A DNA stretch of 64,000 nt from the NCBI GenBank assembly GCA_011391085.1, contig JAABRD010000009.1, positions 62,001 to 126,000 on the forward strand, written 5' to 3'. The translations under genes and the position numbers were made by a program. Position 1 is the stretch's first letter; each line of letters opens with the position of its first letter. Below the pieces are notes generated by a model that searched no databases, was not told where the DNA came from, and saw nothing but the letters and a program-made list of their open reading frames with translations. Below, piece by piece: positions 35,612 to 42,216 of this stretch. This stretch comes from Thiotrichaceae bacterium. Lineage in GTDB: Bacteria; Pseudomonadota; Gammaproteobacteria; Beggiatoales; Beggiatoaceae.

Positions 35612-35899
35612 ATGAGTAAAGCCTACCAAAGTATCAAACAAGGAATCTTAGAAGCCATTGACTATGCGTCAGGTAAACCGATTGCCGCGGTGGTTCACCA
35701 AATCCGACCTATTGAAGTGAAGGCTTTACGCCATCAAATTGGCATGAACCAGATTGAATTTGCGGCAACTTTGGGTGTGACGGTGAATACGTTACGACAT
35801 TGGGAACGCGGCGACAGGACTCCTCGTGGACCTGCATTGCGGTTGTTAAAGGCCGTAGCCAATGATACCAGGGCGGTGTTAAAGGCATTATCAAAGTGA
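35612..35899 (+). CDS. XRE-type HTH protein, NadS/HigA-like
   Basis: A 95-residue protein. The N-terminal 35 residues (YQSIKQGILEAIDYASGK) match the leader of NadS-like antitoxins, and residues 43-90 form the helix-turn-helix (LRHQIGMNQIEFAATLGVTV, NTLRHWERGDRTPRGPALRL). Proteins of this type are antitoxins of RelE/HigB-like toxins encoded directly upstream. No toxin is present upstream here; instead there are two direct repeats with CAAC-N4-GTTG symmetry. It may therefore be an orphan antitoxin or a simple autoregulator. The small gene at 35906 follows 6 bases downstream and is probably co-transcribed. Confidence 0.85.
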   Translation: MSKAYQSIKQGILEAIDYASGKPIAAVVHQIRPIEVKALRHQIGMNQIEFAATLGVTVNTLRHWERGDRTPRGPALRLLKAVANDTRAVLKALSK

Positions 35900-35905
35900 A
35901 GAACT

Positions 35906-36109
35906 ATGGAAGTGCTAAAAGAAGCGACTGTCATTTTGCTAAACCATCTCAGCCTCGCAAAAATGGCCCGTTTGATAGCGGCATGGCAAAGAGATGATAG
36001 CGATTATTTGAACATTCAAAATCAGTTGTTTGAAGGTGAAACAGTGGATACTCTTTATGATAAACTCAAAGACCTTGAGTCAAGAAAACCTTGGCCAAAT
36101 AGGTTGTGA
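35906..36109 (+). CDS. Small conserved-type protein, unknown
   Basis: A 67-residue protein (MEVLKEATVILLNHLSLAKM, then RLIAAWQRDDSDYLNIQNQL, ending near ETVDTLYDKLKDLESRKPW), predicted to be all helical. It starts 6 bases after the HTH gene stop codon and its 3' end overlaps the start of the next reading frame, so the three probably form one unit. The pattern recalls small antitoxin-like proteins seen in many copies in filamentous sulfur bacteria and cyanobacteria, but I cannot assign a family. No matching toxin is apparent. Confidence 0.6.
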   Translation: MEVLKEATVILLNHLSLAKMARLIAAWQRDDSDYLNIQNQLFEGETVDTLYDKLKDLESRKPWPNRL

Positions 36110-36389
36110 AGGGCTGAAAAAACCAAAACAATTTGACTGTGTGTGGAATATCCAAAAACAGGTAGCGGAGGAGTTTGCTGGTTACACCATGCGAATGCTA
36201 TCCCCCGCTGAAATCGCCCAACAAGAAGCCGATTATACTGCCTTGTTACAAAAATGGCAACCGGCTTCTGCGGCTAAAGTGGAAGAAATCTTAGCCACAC
36301 GAGAACTTGTCGAACCAGAACCAGAATTGCGTCCCGAAGTCGTGGCCAGATTAAAACAGAAAATGGCCGCGGCGCGGCAAACTCCATAG
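36030..36389 (+). CDS. Hypothetical protein
   Basis: Up to 119 residues. The start is uncertain: ATG at 36030 lies deep inside the previous gene, another ATG is at 36057, and a TTG at 36075 would give a protein beginning (M)SQENLGQIGCEGLKKPKQFD, which looks most natural. The body contains FDCVWNIQKQVAEEFAGYTM and a long helical, glutamate-rich C-terminal half. I do not recognise it. It overlaps the 35906 gene in another frame and precedes the HTH gene at 36407 by 17 bases. A frameshift joining it to an upstream frame cannot be excluded. Confidence 0.45.
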   Translation: MKVKQWILFMINSKTLSQENLGQIGCEGLKKPKQFDCVWNIQKQVAEEFAGYTMRMLSPAEIAQQEADYTALLQKWQPASAAKVEEILATRELVEPEPELRPEVVARLKQKMAAARQTP

Positions 36390-36406
36390 ATACTTTTTCA
36401 ATTGTT

Positions 36407-36892
36407 ATGACCTCCCCTTCCTCTTCTCCCCCCGACCCTTTTGCAGACGCCGACCTCACTTGGGAACTCGAACGCCTGTATCAAGATTTGGCCACCGTCA
36501 AAGGTCAACCGTTGCGAAATACCGAGAAACGCTATTTGCGTGGCTTGTTATGTGGTTACGGACCTGAGGAATTGGCTAAGAAAGTCTATCGTCAGCCAAA
36601 AAGTTTGACTTCTTATTTGTCTCGAACGCTTTATCAATATGTCAAGGAGTTGACGGGACATGAGAAACTCCAAAATCATGGTCAAATTTCGGACTGGTTG
36701 GAGAAATATAAGAGACCGCGGGAGACTCATTCTTCATTGAAATCTCGACCAGAGGGGTCTTTACCTATGGAAGGTGTAGTTCATATAGAACGTTATTTTT
36801 ATTTTGATAAATTAAAAAATATAGTTACAGGTGACGTACATATTCATTTTGAGGCGCCCTTGTCAGAGAAACCGAAGGGGAGAAAGGAGTAG
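36407..36892 (+). CDS. Orphan N-terminal HTH of VMAP-type signalling proteins
   Basis: A 161-residue protein. Residues 17-90 (LTWELERLYQDLATVKGQPL, then EKRYLRGLLCGYGPEELAKK, SLTSYLSRTLYQYVKELTG) resemble the winged/LuxR-like HTH domain placed at the N-terminus of large cyanobacterial NACHT, WD40 or vWA-MoxR-associated proteins. Here no large C-terminal part follows; instead there is a linker and a short beta-rich tail (VHIERYFYFDKLKNIVTGDV) before a basic end. It may be a stand-alone adaptor or a truncated remnant. There is no frameshifted continuation downstream, where an R2 palindrome begins. Confidence 0.55.
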   Translation: MTSPSSSPPDPFADADLTWELERLYQDLATVKGQPLRNTEKRYLRGLLCGYGPEELAKKVYRQPKSLTSYLSRTLYQYVKELTGHEKLQNHGQISDWLEKYKRPRETHSSLKSRPEGSLPMEGVVHIERYFYFDKLKNIVTGDVHIHFEAPLSEKPKGRKE

Positions 36893-36914
36893 AGGAGGGG
36901 GTCATTCAGTTATT

Positions 36915-36967
36915 CAGGAGTCCAAAGCGTAGCTTTGTCCGGACAAAGCTACGCTTTGAACTCCATG
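36915..36967. repeat. R2 palindrome with TCCGGA centre
   Basis: CAGGAGTCCAAAGCGTAGC, TTTGTCCGGACAAA, GCTACGCTTTGAACTCCATG. It separates the HTH gene from the UPF0175/DUF3368 pair. Between it and 37022 the text AAGTGATTCTGGGTTAAAAT and a near repeat of GGGTTAAAATCA occur. Confidence 0.85.
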
Positions 36968-37021
36968 AGTTATTATGGGTTAAAATCAAGTGATTCTGGG
37001 TTAAAATCAGAGGAAAATTCA

Positions 37022-37270
37022 ATGAATGTCGTCATTTCCAAAGAATTAGCACAAGCGACAAGAATGTCGCCACAGGAATTAAAACAAGAATTGGCGGTTC
37101 TGCTATTTCAAAAAGATAAACTGACCCTTGGACAAGCAGCGCAATTGGCAGAAATGAGTCAGTTACGTTTCCAACATCTCCTCGCCAGTCGTGCCATTCC
37201 TGTTCATTATGACATAGAAGACTTTGAACAAGATTTGGTGGCACTTAGAAAGTTGGGTAGGATAGTATGA
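37022..37270 (+). CDS. UPF0175 family antitoxin
   Basis: An 82-residue protein. The ATG at 37022 has AGAGGA 7 bases upstream. The sequence MNVVISKELAQATRMSPQEL, KQELAVLLFQKDKLTLGQAA and MSQLRFQHLLASRAIPVHY matches UPF0175, a ribbon/helix-turn-helix small protein that pairs with DUF3368 PIN toxins. The end (YDIEDFEQDLVALRKLGRIV) is typical. It overlaps the toxin start by four bases (ATGA). It probably represses its own operon and neutralises the toxin. Confidence 0.9.
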   Translation: MNVVISKELAQATRMSPQELKQELAVLLFQKDKLTLGQAAQLAEMSQLRFQHLLASRAIPVHYDIEDFEQDLVALRKLGRIV

Positions 37271-37752
37271 AAGTGGTTAGTAATACCTCACCTATTATTA
37301 ACCTGGCCAATGTTGAAAAACTTCAGTTATTGAATTTGTTGTACGGCAACCTCATTATTCCACGCGCTGTTTTTCAAGAAATTGCGGTGATTGGTGCAGG
37401 AGAGGCAGGTTCGAAAGAAGTGCAAACGTGGCCGTGGATTTCTACCCATGTCGTGCAAAACGTGGCTACCGTTAATTCGTTGCGTACCCAGTTGGACTGG
37501 GGAGAGTCTGAAGCTATCGCAACGGCTATCGAAATTCAAGCCGATTTGCTTCTCATCGATGAAAAACGAGGCCGTCTGGTGGCGCAACAATTAGGATTGA
37601 CGACTAGCGGTATTCTTGGCGTGTTGCTGGAGGCGAAACAAACAGGACTCATTCAAATGGTTAAGCCAATCCTAGATAGTTTAATTAAAAAAGGCTTTTG
37701 GGTGAACCACGCACTCTATGACCACTTGTTGCAAAGGGCTGGTGAAGCCTAG
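37267..37752 (+). CDS. DUF3368 PIN-domain toxin
   Basis: A 161-residue PIN-like protein. It starts VVSNTSPIINLANVEKLQLL, has IIPRAVFQEIAVIG, the acidic motif LDWGESEAIATAIE and LLLIDEKRGRLVAQQLGLTT followed by GILGVLLEAKQTGLI, all standard for DUF3368. The expected metal-binding acidic residues are present. This family forms a toxin-antitoxin pair with UPF0175 proteins, encoded here directly upstream with a four-base overlap. An R9 hairpin (GGTGGGCGACG and GTTGCCCACC, 37788-37820) follows the stop codon. Confidence 0.9.
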   Translation: MKVVSNTSPIINLANVEKLQLLNLLYGNLIIPRAVFQEIAVIGAGEAGSKEVQTWPWISTHVVQNVATVNSLRTQLDWGESEAIATAIEIQADLLLIDEKRGRLVAQQLGLTTSGILGVLLEAKQTGLIQMVKPILDSLIKKGFWVNHALYDHLLQRAGEA

Positions 37753-37838
37753 CTAGGTGGTGTTTATTTGCCCATCAATCCACTCTTCTTCGTGGTGGGC
37801 GACGAAAAATCTGTTGCCCACCTTACATGACTAACTTT

Positions 37839-38120
37839 ATGAACTGGACTGAACTTCGCCAAATTTATCCGAACCAATGGTTACTGATAGAAGCACTCTC
37901 GGCCCACACCACCGCTGATCAACAACGGCACCTTGAACAACTAGCCGTCATTTCCCGTTGCTTGGATGGTGAGGAGGCGTTTCAACAGTATCGTCAATTT
38001 CATCGTCACTACCCACAACGTGAATTATATTTTGTACATACTGGCCGCGATACGCTTGATATTGAAGAACGTTATTGGTTAGGGATTCATACTCATCATG
38101 CCACTCATACTGAAAAATAA
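37839..38120 (+). CDS. Partner protein of retropepsin-like gene, unknown
   Basis: A 93-residue protein from the ATG at 37839 (MNWTELRQIYPNQWLLIEAL); an in-frame ATG at 37827 is also possible. It has the pattern HLEQLAVISRCLDGEEAFQQ, YRQFHRHYPQRELYFVHTGR, DTLDIEERYWLGI, which I know from small cyanobacterial proteins encoded just before a retroviral-type aspartyl protease. Its 3' end overlaps the next gene by 23 bases. The function is unknown; the organisation resembles a toxin-antitoxin or regulator-protease pair, but no toxicity is established that I can cite. Confidence 0.65.
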   Translation: MNWTELRQIYPNQWLLIEALSAHTTADQQRHLEQLAVISRCLDGEEAFQQYRQFHRHYPQRELYFVHTGRDTLDIEERYWLGIHTHHATHTEK

Positions 38121-38478
38121 TTTATTGTTTACCACTATCAGCATCGATTATCAAGGCAAGACTTTAACTCTCAATAAGATATTGATAGACACCGGTTCCA
38201 CGACGACCTTGCTTGCGGCAGATCAGGTGAAGAAAATTAATATTGTGCCCATGCTGTCTGACAAACTTCGTGTGATACGCGGTGTGGGTGGTAGAGAAGT
38301 GGTATTTTCCCGTGTCCTTGAATCACTTAGGTTGGATGACTATCAACTGAAACCATTTGAAGTGGAAGTGGGCGAGATGGACTATGGATTTGACCTGAAT
38401 GGCATTCTTGGGATGAATTTTCTTATTCAGGCGGGGGCGATTATTGACTTAAAACAGTTAGGTATCTATTTTAATTGA
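38098..38478 (+). CDS. Retropepsin-like aspartic protease
   Basis: A 126-residue protein with the aspartyl protease signature ILIDTGSTTTLL (Asp-Thr-Gly at residues 31-33) and the second motif GILGMNFLIQAGAIIDL near the C-terminus. The size equals one retropepsin subunit, so an active enzyme would be a homodimer with one Asp from each chain. There is no signal peptide or membrane anchor. The start lies inside the preceding gene, so the two are translationally coupled. The substrate is unknown. Similar two-gene units are repeated in cyanobacterial genomes, which is why I treat them as a module. Confidence 0.85.
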   Translation: MPLILKNNLLFTTISIDYQGKTLTLNKILIDTGSTTTLLAADQVKKINIVPMLSDKLRVIRGVGGREVVFSRVLESLRLDDYQLKPFEVEVGEMDYGFDLNGILGMNFLIQAGAIIDLKQLGIYFN

Positions 38479-38503
38479 GGCCGGCACGGGGCATTCAATC
38501 ATT

Positions 38504-38602
38504 CAGGAGTCCAAAGCGTAGCTTTGTCCGGACAAAGCTGCGCTTTGGACTCCTGGGTAGTGTAGCTTTGTCCGGACAAAGCTGCGCTTTGGACTCCTGG
38601 GT
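38504..38602. repeat. R2 palindrome plus 44-bp tandem duplication
   Basis: A full R2 palindrome (38504-38556) with TCCGGA centre is followed by an exact second copy of its central and right part. The unit starting GTAGCTTTGTCCGGACAAAG and ending GGACTCCTGG occurs at about 38518 and 38562, a 44-base step that includes GGTAGT. Confidence 0.9.
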
Positions 38603-38614
38603 AGTGTAAGTGAT

Positions 38615-38727
38615 ATAGTAATATTCATTCATTTTTGTACCCCCCCAGCCCCCCGCACGCAGGGGGGGTCACTCCCCCCCGTGTACGGGGGGGCTGGGGG
38701 GGTACAAGAATAAGTGAATATCACTAT
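38615..38727. repeat. R3 element with C/G-rich core (copy 4)
   Basis: Ends ATAGTAATATTCATTCATTT and AATAAGTGAATATCACTAT; inside TTGTACCCCCCCAGCCCCC, CGTGTACGGGG and complement. It ends 6 bases before the mgtE stop codon (mgtE is on the minus strand), again at a gene's 3' end. Confidence 0.9.
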
Positions 38728-38733
38728 AGTGAC

Positions 38734-40167
38734 TCACAAAAATATCGTCGCCAACCCCAAAAAAATAAAAAATCCCATGCTGTCAGTCATCGCCGTCAAT
38801 ATCACACTGCTTCCTATCGCCGGGTCACGTCCCAGTTTGTGTAATAACAAGGGTGTGAAGACGCCGACGAGGGAGGCGATTAATAAGTTGCCTATCATGG
38901 CAGTAATCATCACTATGGCCAAGGAGACGTTATGGTAAAGGATAAAGGCAAATAAACCGACTACGCTACCCCAGAGGATGCCATTGAGGAAGCTGACTGC
39001 GACTTCTTTGTACAACATGCGCCAAAAATTATTGGGATGAATTTGGTCCAATGCCAATCCACGAATAATTAATGCAATGGTTTGATTGCCGGTGTTACCG
39101 CCAATATTGGCAACTATCGGCATCAAGGTGGCTAAGGCGACGATTCTTTCAATCGTACCTTCAAATAAACCAATGACGCGGGAGGCAATGAAGGCGACCA
39201 GAATGTTGAGGGCTAACCACGCCCAGCGATTTTGGGCACTCTTCCAGACGGATGCAAATAAGTCTTCCTCTTCTTGTAAACCGACTTGACTGAGTATCTC
39301 CTTTTGCGAGGTTTCATCAATGAAATCCATAATCACATCAATGCCTAAACAACCGACCAATTGATGATGTAAATTGACCACCGGTGCGGAAATCAAGTCA
39401 TAACGTTCAAACGCTAAAGCCGCTTCCCGGGCCGAATCGTCAGTGTAGAAAAAAATCGGTTCTGTTTTCATCACGTCGCTGACTAACAGGTCAGCATCCC
39501 GTATCAGTAACTCGCGCAAGGGTAACAATCCCTTTAATACATTCGAACGGTCCACCACAAACAGTTGGTCTAGTTGTTCAGGTAATTCGCCCCGGATGCG
39601 TAAGTAACGCAACACCACATCTAAGCTAACGTCCTCCCGCACGGTCACAAAATCAAAGTCCATCAAGGCCCCCGCTGTCCCTTCGGGAAAACTCAAGACG
39701 GATTGTACTTTGGCCCGATGTTGACTGTCCAAAGAAGTTAATAATTCCAATGCCATATCGGAAGGCAAGTCAGGCACTAAATCCGCAATTTCATCGGAAT
39801 CTAAATGCTTGGCAGCCCCAATGATTTCGCTATTTTCCATCTCTTCAATTAACGTTTCGCGGACCGCGTCAGAAACTTCCAGAAGAATGGCACCATCATT
39901 TTCAACCTTCACCAAGTTCCAGACAATTTTTCTTTGTGCTAACGGCAGATTTTCTAAAATAAACGCCACGTCGGCCGGGTGCAGACGTTCCAATTTTTTT
40001 TGCAGTTCTACCAAGTGTTGTCTTTCCACCAGAGACTGCACTAAATCATGGCGTGGCATTGCTTGTTTGTGTACCAAACTTTCCACTAATTGCTGTTTTT
40101 TCAACAAATCTAGGACTTGTTCTAAAACCACTTGTAAATTTTTTTGATGTTTAAGTTCGTGTTGCAT
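38734..40167 (-). CDS. mgtE: Magnesium transporter MgtE
   Basis: A 477-residue protein with full MgtE architecture: a helical N domain (about residues 45-150, LHPADVAFILENLPLAQRK), two CBS domains (about 155-280, with FPEGTAGALMDFDFVTVRED and LLVSDVMKTEPIFFYTDDS), a connecting helix and five membrane helices from about residue 310. The pore motif region reads LATLMPIVANIGGNTGNQT and the last helix contains ILTAMTDSMGFFIFLGLA, both strongly conserved. It is a Mg2+ channel gated by cytoplasmic Mg2+ binding to the N and CBS domains. It is transcribed alone, with repeats on both sides. Confidence 0.97.
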   Translation of the reverse strand: MQHELKHQKNLQVVLEQVLDLLKKQQLVESLVHKQAMPRHDLVQSLVERQHLVELQKKLERLHPADVAFILENLPLAQRKIVWNLVKVENDGAILLEVSDAVRETLIEEMENSEIIGAAKHLDSDEIADLVPDLPSDMALELLTSLDSQHRAKVQSVLSFPEGTAGALMDFDFVTVREDVSLDVVLRYLRIRGELPEQLDQLFVVDRSNVLKGLLPLRELLIRDADLLVSDVMKTEPIFFYTDDSAREAALAFERYDLISAPVVNLHHQLVGCLGIDVIMDFIDETSQKEILSQVGLQEEEDLFASVWKSAQNRWAWLALNILVAFIASRVIGLFEGTIERIVALATLMPIVANIGGNTGNQTIALIIRGLALDQIHPNNFWRMLYKEVAVSFLNGILWGSVVGLFAFILYHNVSLAIVMITAMIGNLLIASLVGVFTPLLLHKLGRDPAIGSSVILTAMTDSMGFFIFLGLATIFL

Positions 40168-40318
40168 ATATTGACAATGGAGAATGGAAAATGGAGAATG
40201 GAAAATGAAAAGGCTGGACTAGAGGCTTCAACCGGGTGACATGCTACTTCCACCGGCTGAAGCCTCTAGTCCGGTACCTATTTTCCATTTTCCATTATAC
40301 ATTATACATTAAATTCTC
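40168..40318. repeat. R1 palindrome nested in simple-repeat inverted arms
   Basis: Outer arms are tandem simple repeats: GGAGAATGGAAAATGGAG on the left and TTTTCCATTTTCCATTAT on the right. Inside is an R1 pair, GGACTAGAGGCTTCAACCGG and CCGGCTGAAGCCTCTAGTCC. The structure fills the space between the divergent mgtE and phosphofructokinase genes, so the promoters must coincide with it. Confidence 0.9.
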
Positions 40319-40319
40319 T

Positions 40320-41441
40320 ATGGCAAAATTCATCGGTATTTTAACCGCAGGTGGTGACAGTCCAGGACTCAATGCCGCGATTCGTGCGGTCGGTAAGTCT
40401 GCTATTGGTTCTTATGGAATGCAAGTCATTGGATTTCGAGACGGCTTTCGCGGTCTGATGGCGGATCGTATTATTCGTTTAGATGAAACCACGTTGTCTG
40501 GCATTTTAACCGTAGGTGGCACAATGTTAGGCACTAGCCGGGATAAACCTAATAAAATGTGGGTCGGTGACAAAATCTTAGACATGACGGAAGCCATGAT
40601 TGATACTTATCATAAACATCATTTAGATGCCTTGGTGTGTCTGGGAGGAGGAGGTACGCAGAAGAATGCACTGCGTTTGGCACAAAAAGGACTGAATGTC
40701 ATTACTCTCCCCAAAACCATTGACAATGATGTAGGGATGACGGACATGACGTTTGGCTTTGATACGGCAATGAGTATCGCGACCGAAGCCATTGACCGTT
40801 TACATAGCACGGCCCACAGTCATCACCGGATTGTCATTGTCGGCCTCATGGGACACAATGCCGGTTGGTTAGCACTGGGTGCAGGAATTGCCGGCGGGGC
40901 CAATGTCATTTTGATTCCAGAGATTCCTTATGACATTAATGTGGTTGCAGATGCGGTTCGTCAACGGAGTCGCGCAGGCAAAAATTTCAGCATCGTCGCT
41001 ATCGCTGAGGGGGCGAGGTCACAGGAAGATACGGAACAGTGGCAAACGTCGCTGAAAGCCAAAGCGACGGCAGAAACGAAAAAGCAGAAAAAACAGGCCA
41101 AGGTCATTTTGGATGAACTAGGGGAACAATTGACCGATAACACGATACGATTGTCCAGAGAATTGGAACAACTCACCGGTTTGGAATCACGGGTAACGAT
41201 TTTAGGACATTTACAACGCGGTGGCACCCCTTCGGCGGCGGATCGTTTATTGGCCACGCGCTTAGGAACGGCCTGTACTTCCATGATTAACGACGGTGTG
41301 TTTGGCGTCATGTTGGCGGTTCAAGGAGAACGTATTGTGCCGGTCCCCTTGGAGGAGGTGGTTGGAAAGCGTAAACTGATTCCACTACATCATTCTTGGG
41401 TAGAGACAGCGAGGCTGGTGGGAATTAGTTTGGGGGCTTAA
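40320..41441 (+). CDS. pfkA: 6-phosphofructokinase (GGGGT-type)
   Basis: A 373-residue phosphofructokinase. The ATG at 40320 starts [20 protein letters not shown]; the upstream open frame is repeat DNA. The family motifs are present: [31 protein letters not shown] and the substrate region LIPEIPYD. At the phosphate-donor site the sequence is GGGGTQ instead of the usual GGDGT/S, so the residue equivalent to E. coli Asp103 is Gly, the next (Gly104) is of the ATP type, while the PKTIDND lysine (equivalent to position 124) is of the pyrophosphate type. The donor, ATP or PPi, therefore cannot be assigned; I recall this motif combination from a distinct PFK clade. It catalyses fructose 6-phosphate phosphorylation, reversibly if PPi-dependent. 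The gene symbol is generic. Confidence 0.9.
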   Translation: MAKFIGILTAGGDSPGLNAAIRAVGKSAIGSYGMQVIGFRDGFRGLMADRIIRLDETTLSGILTVGGTMLGTSRDKPNKMWVGDKILDMTEAMIDTYHKHHLDALVCLGGGGTQKNALRLAQKGLNVITLPKTIDNDVGMTDMTFGFDTAMSIATEAIDRLHSTAHSHHRIVIVGLMGHNAGWLALGAGIAGGANVILIPEIPYDINVVADAVRQRSRAGKNFSIVAIAEGARSQEDTEQWQTSLKAKATAETKKQKKQAKVILDELGEQLTDNTIRLSRELEQLTGLESRVTILGHLQRGGTPSAADRLLATRLGTACTSMINDGVFGVMLAVQGERIVPVPLEEVVGKRKLIPLHHSWVETARLVGISLGA

Positions 41442-41872
41442 TTATCTCGTTCCCACGCGCCAGCGTGGGAATGTGGTGCGGACGCGCCAGCGTTCCGTTC
41501 CCGCAACGCTTTGCCCACGGCATTCCCACGCGGGCGCGTGGGAACGAGACAAGTCGTTTCAGTGGATTCCAAAAGGGGGCGAAATGCCGTTTCCCAAAAT
41601 CGAACCGCCCCAAATTCAGTGCCCCAATTATAGGCATCTAAGTAGGATAAAACCAATGAATCGGCATCTTTTTCATAAATTTCGTGCCGTTTGATGGGTG
41701 CGGCTAAGTTATTCAGCAGTGAAGTTTTGCCCCCTCTTGGGGAACCGGTGATGGCAGTCGATTGACCGGTCCGAATACGGCTTATAACTTGACACAGTTC
41801 TTGGTCTCGACCTTTAAATTGTTCTGGTGGTACGGGCGTGCCGTGCCAAAAGGGATTGAGTGTGGTGAACAT
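41438..41872 (-). pseudogene. AAA/NACHT-type ATPase, truncated N-terminal remnant
   Basis: The first about 105 residues (MFTTLNPFWHGTPVPPEQFK, GRDQELCQVISRIRTGQSTA, ITGSPRGGKTSLLNNLAAPI) match the start of cyanobacterial/sulfur-bacterial AAA-type ATPases in which a short leader is followed by a Walker A motif (GSPRGGKTS). After LLESTETT the sequence becomes the translated R10 repeat and stops. No Walker B or downstream domain remains; the phosphofructokinase gene begins on the other side. It is therefore a remnant of a larger, probably STAND-type, protein truncated by insertion or deletion at the repeat. Confidence 0.75.
41445..41569. repeat. R10 element
   Basis: Ends TCTCGTTCCCACGCGCC and GGGCGCGTGGGAACGAGA. 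The interior has further partial copies (CCAGCGTGGGAATG, GCGCCAGCGTTCC). It starts 3 bases after the phosphofructokinase stop codon and has cut off the ATPase gene that ran toward it. Confidence 0.9.
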
Positions 41873-42155
41873 TGGATTTTTGTTTAGAAAATGTAAAGTT
41901 TATTTGTTTTCAGGTTTTAGGCAGTTTATCATGGTCACTTTCTTATCGGAAACATTATTTTTAGTGTGTAATAAACCTAAATACCCACGGCAAATTTTCT
42001 ATATAGAAAATATTAATATTATCCAGTCATTACCCACTCCTACCCTGTTTGCAACACCGTTTTGAGTGTATAAAAACAGAGGGACTCATAGCAGAGTTTC
42101 CTAGTAAACGTGCTATTAACAGAACAAAATAGTGCCTGTCAGTTACATGAAATTC

Positions 42156-42182
42156 TTGACAACCTCTTTAACCCAATATAGA
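42156..42182 (+). promoter_or_regulatory. Possible sigma-70 promoter
   Basis: TTGACA (42156-42161) and TATAGA (42177-42182) with a 15-base spacer, 35 bases upstream of the gene at 42217. The spacer is shorter than the 17-base optimum. The rest of the 340-base gap from 41873 is AT-rich; I see no gene or repeat there. Confidence 0.35.
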
Positions 42183-42216
42183 CTACCCAAAACCTTACAA
42201 GTCACTTAATAACCCC

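Noticed and set aside
41473-41694. Plus-strand frame of 73 residues across the R10 element
   Set aside because: Repeat-derived and antisense to the ATPase remnant.
41838-42065. 75-residue plus-strand frame in the gap before 42217
   Set aside because: Begins inside the opposite-strand ATPase remnant, no ribosome-binding site, composition like AT-rich non-coding DNA.
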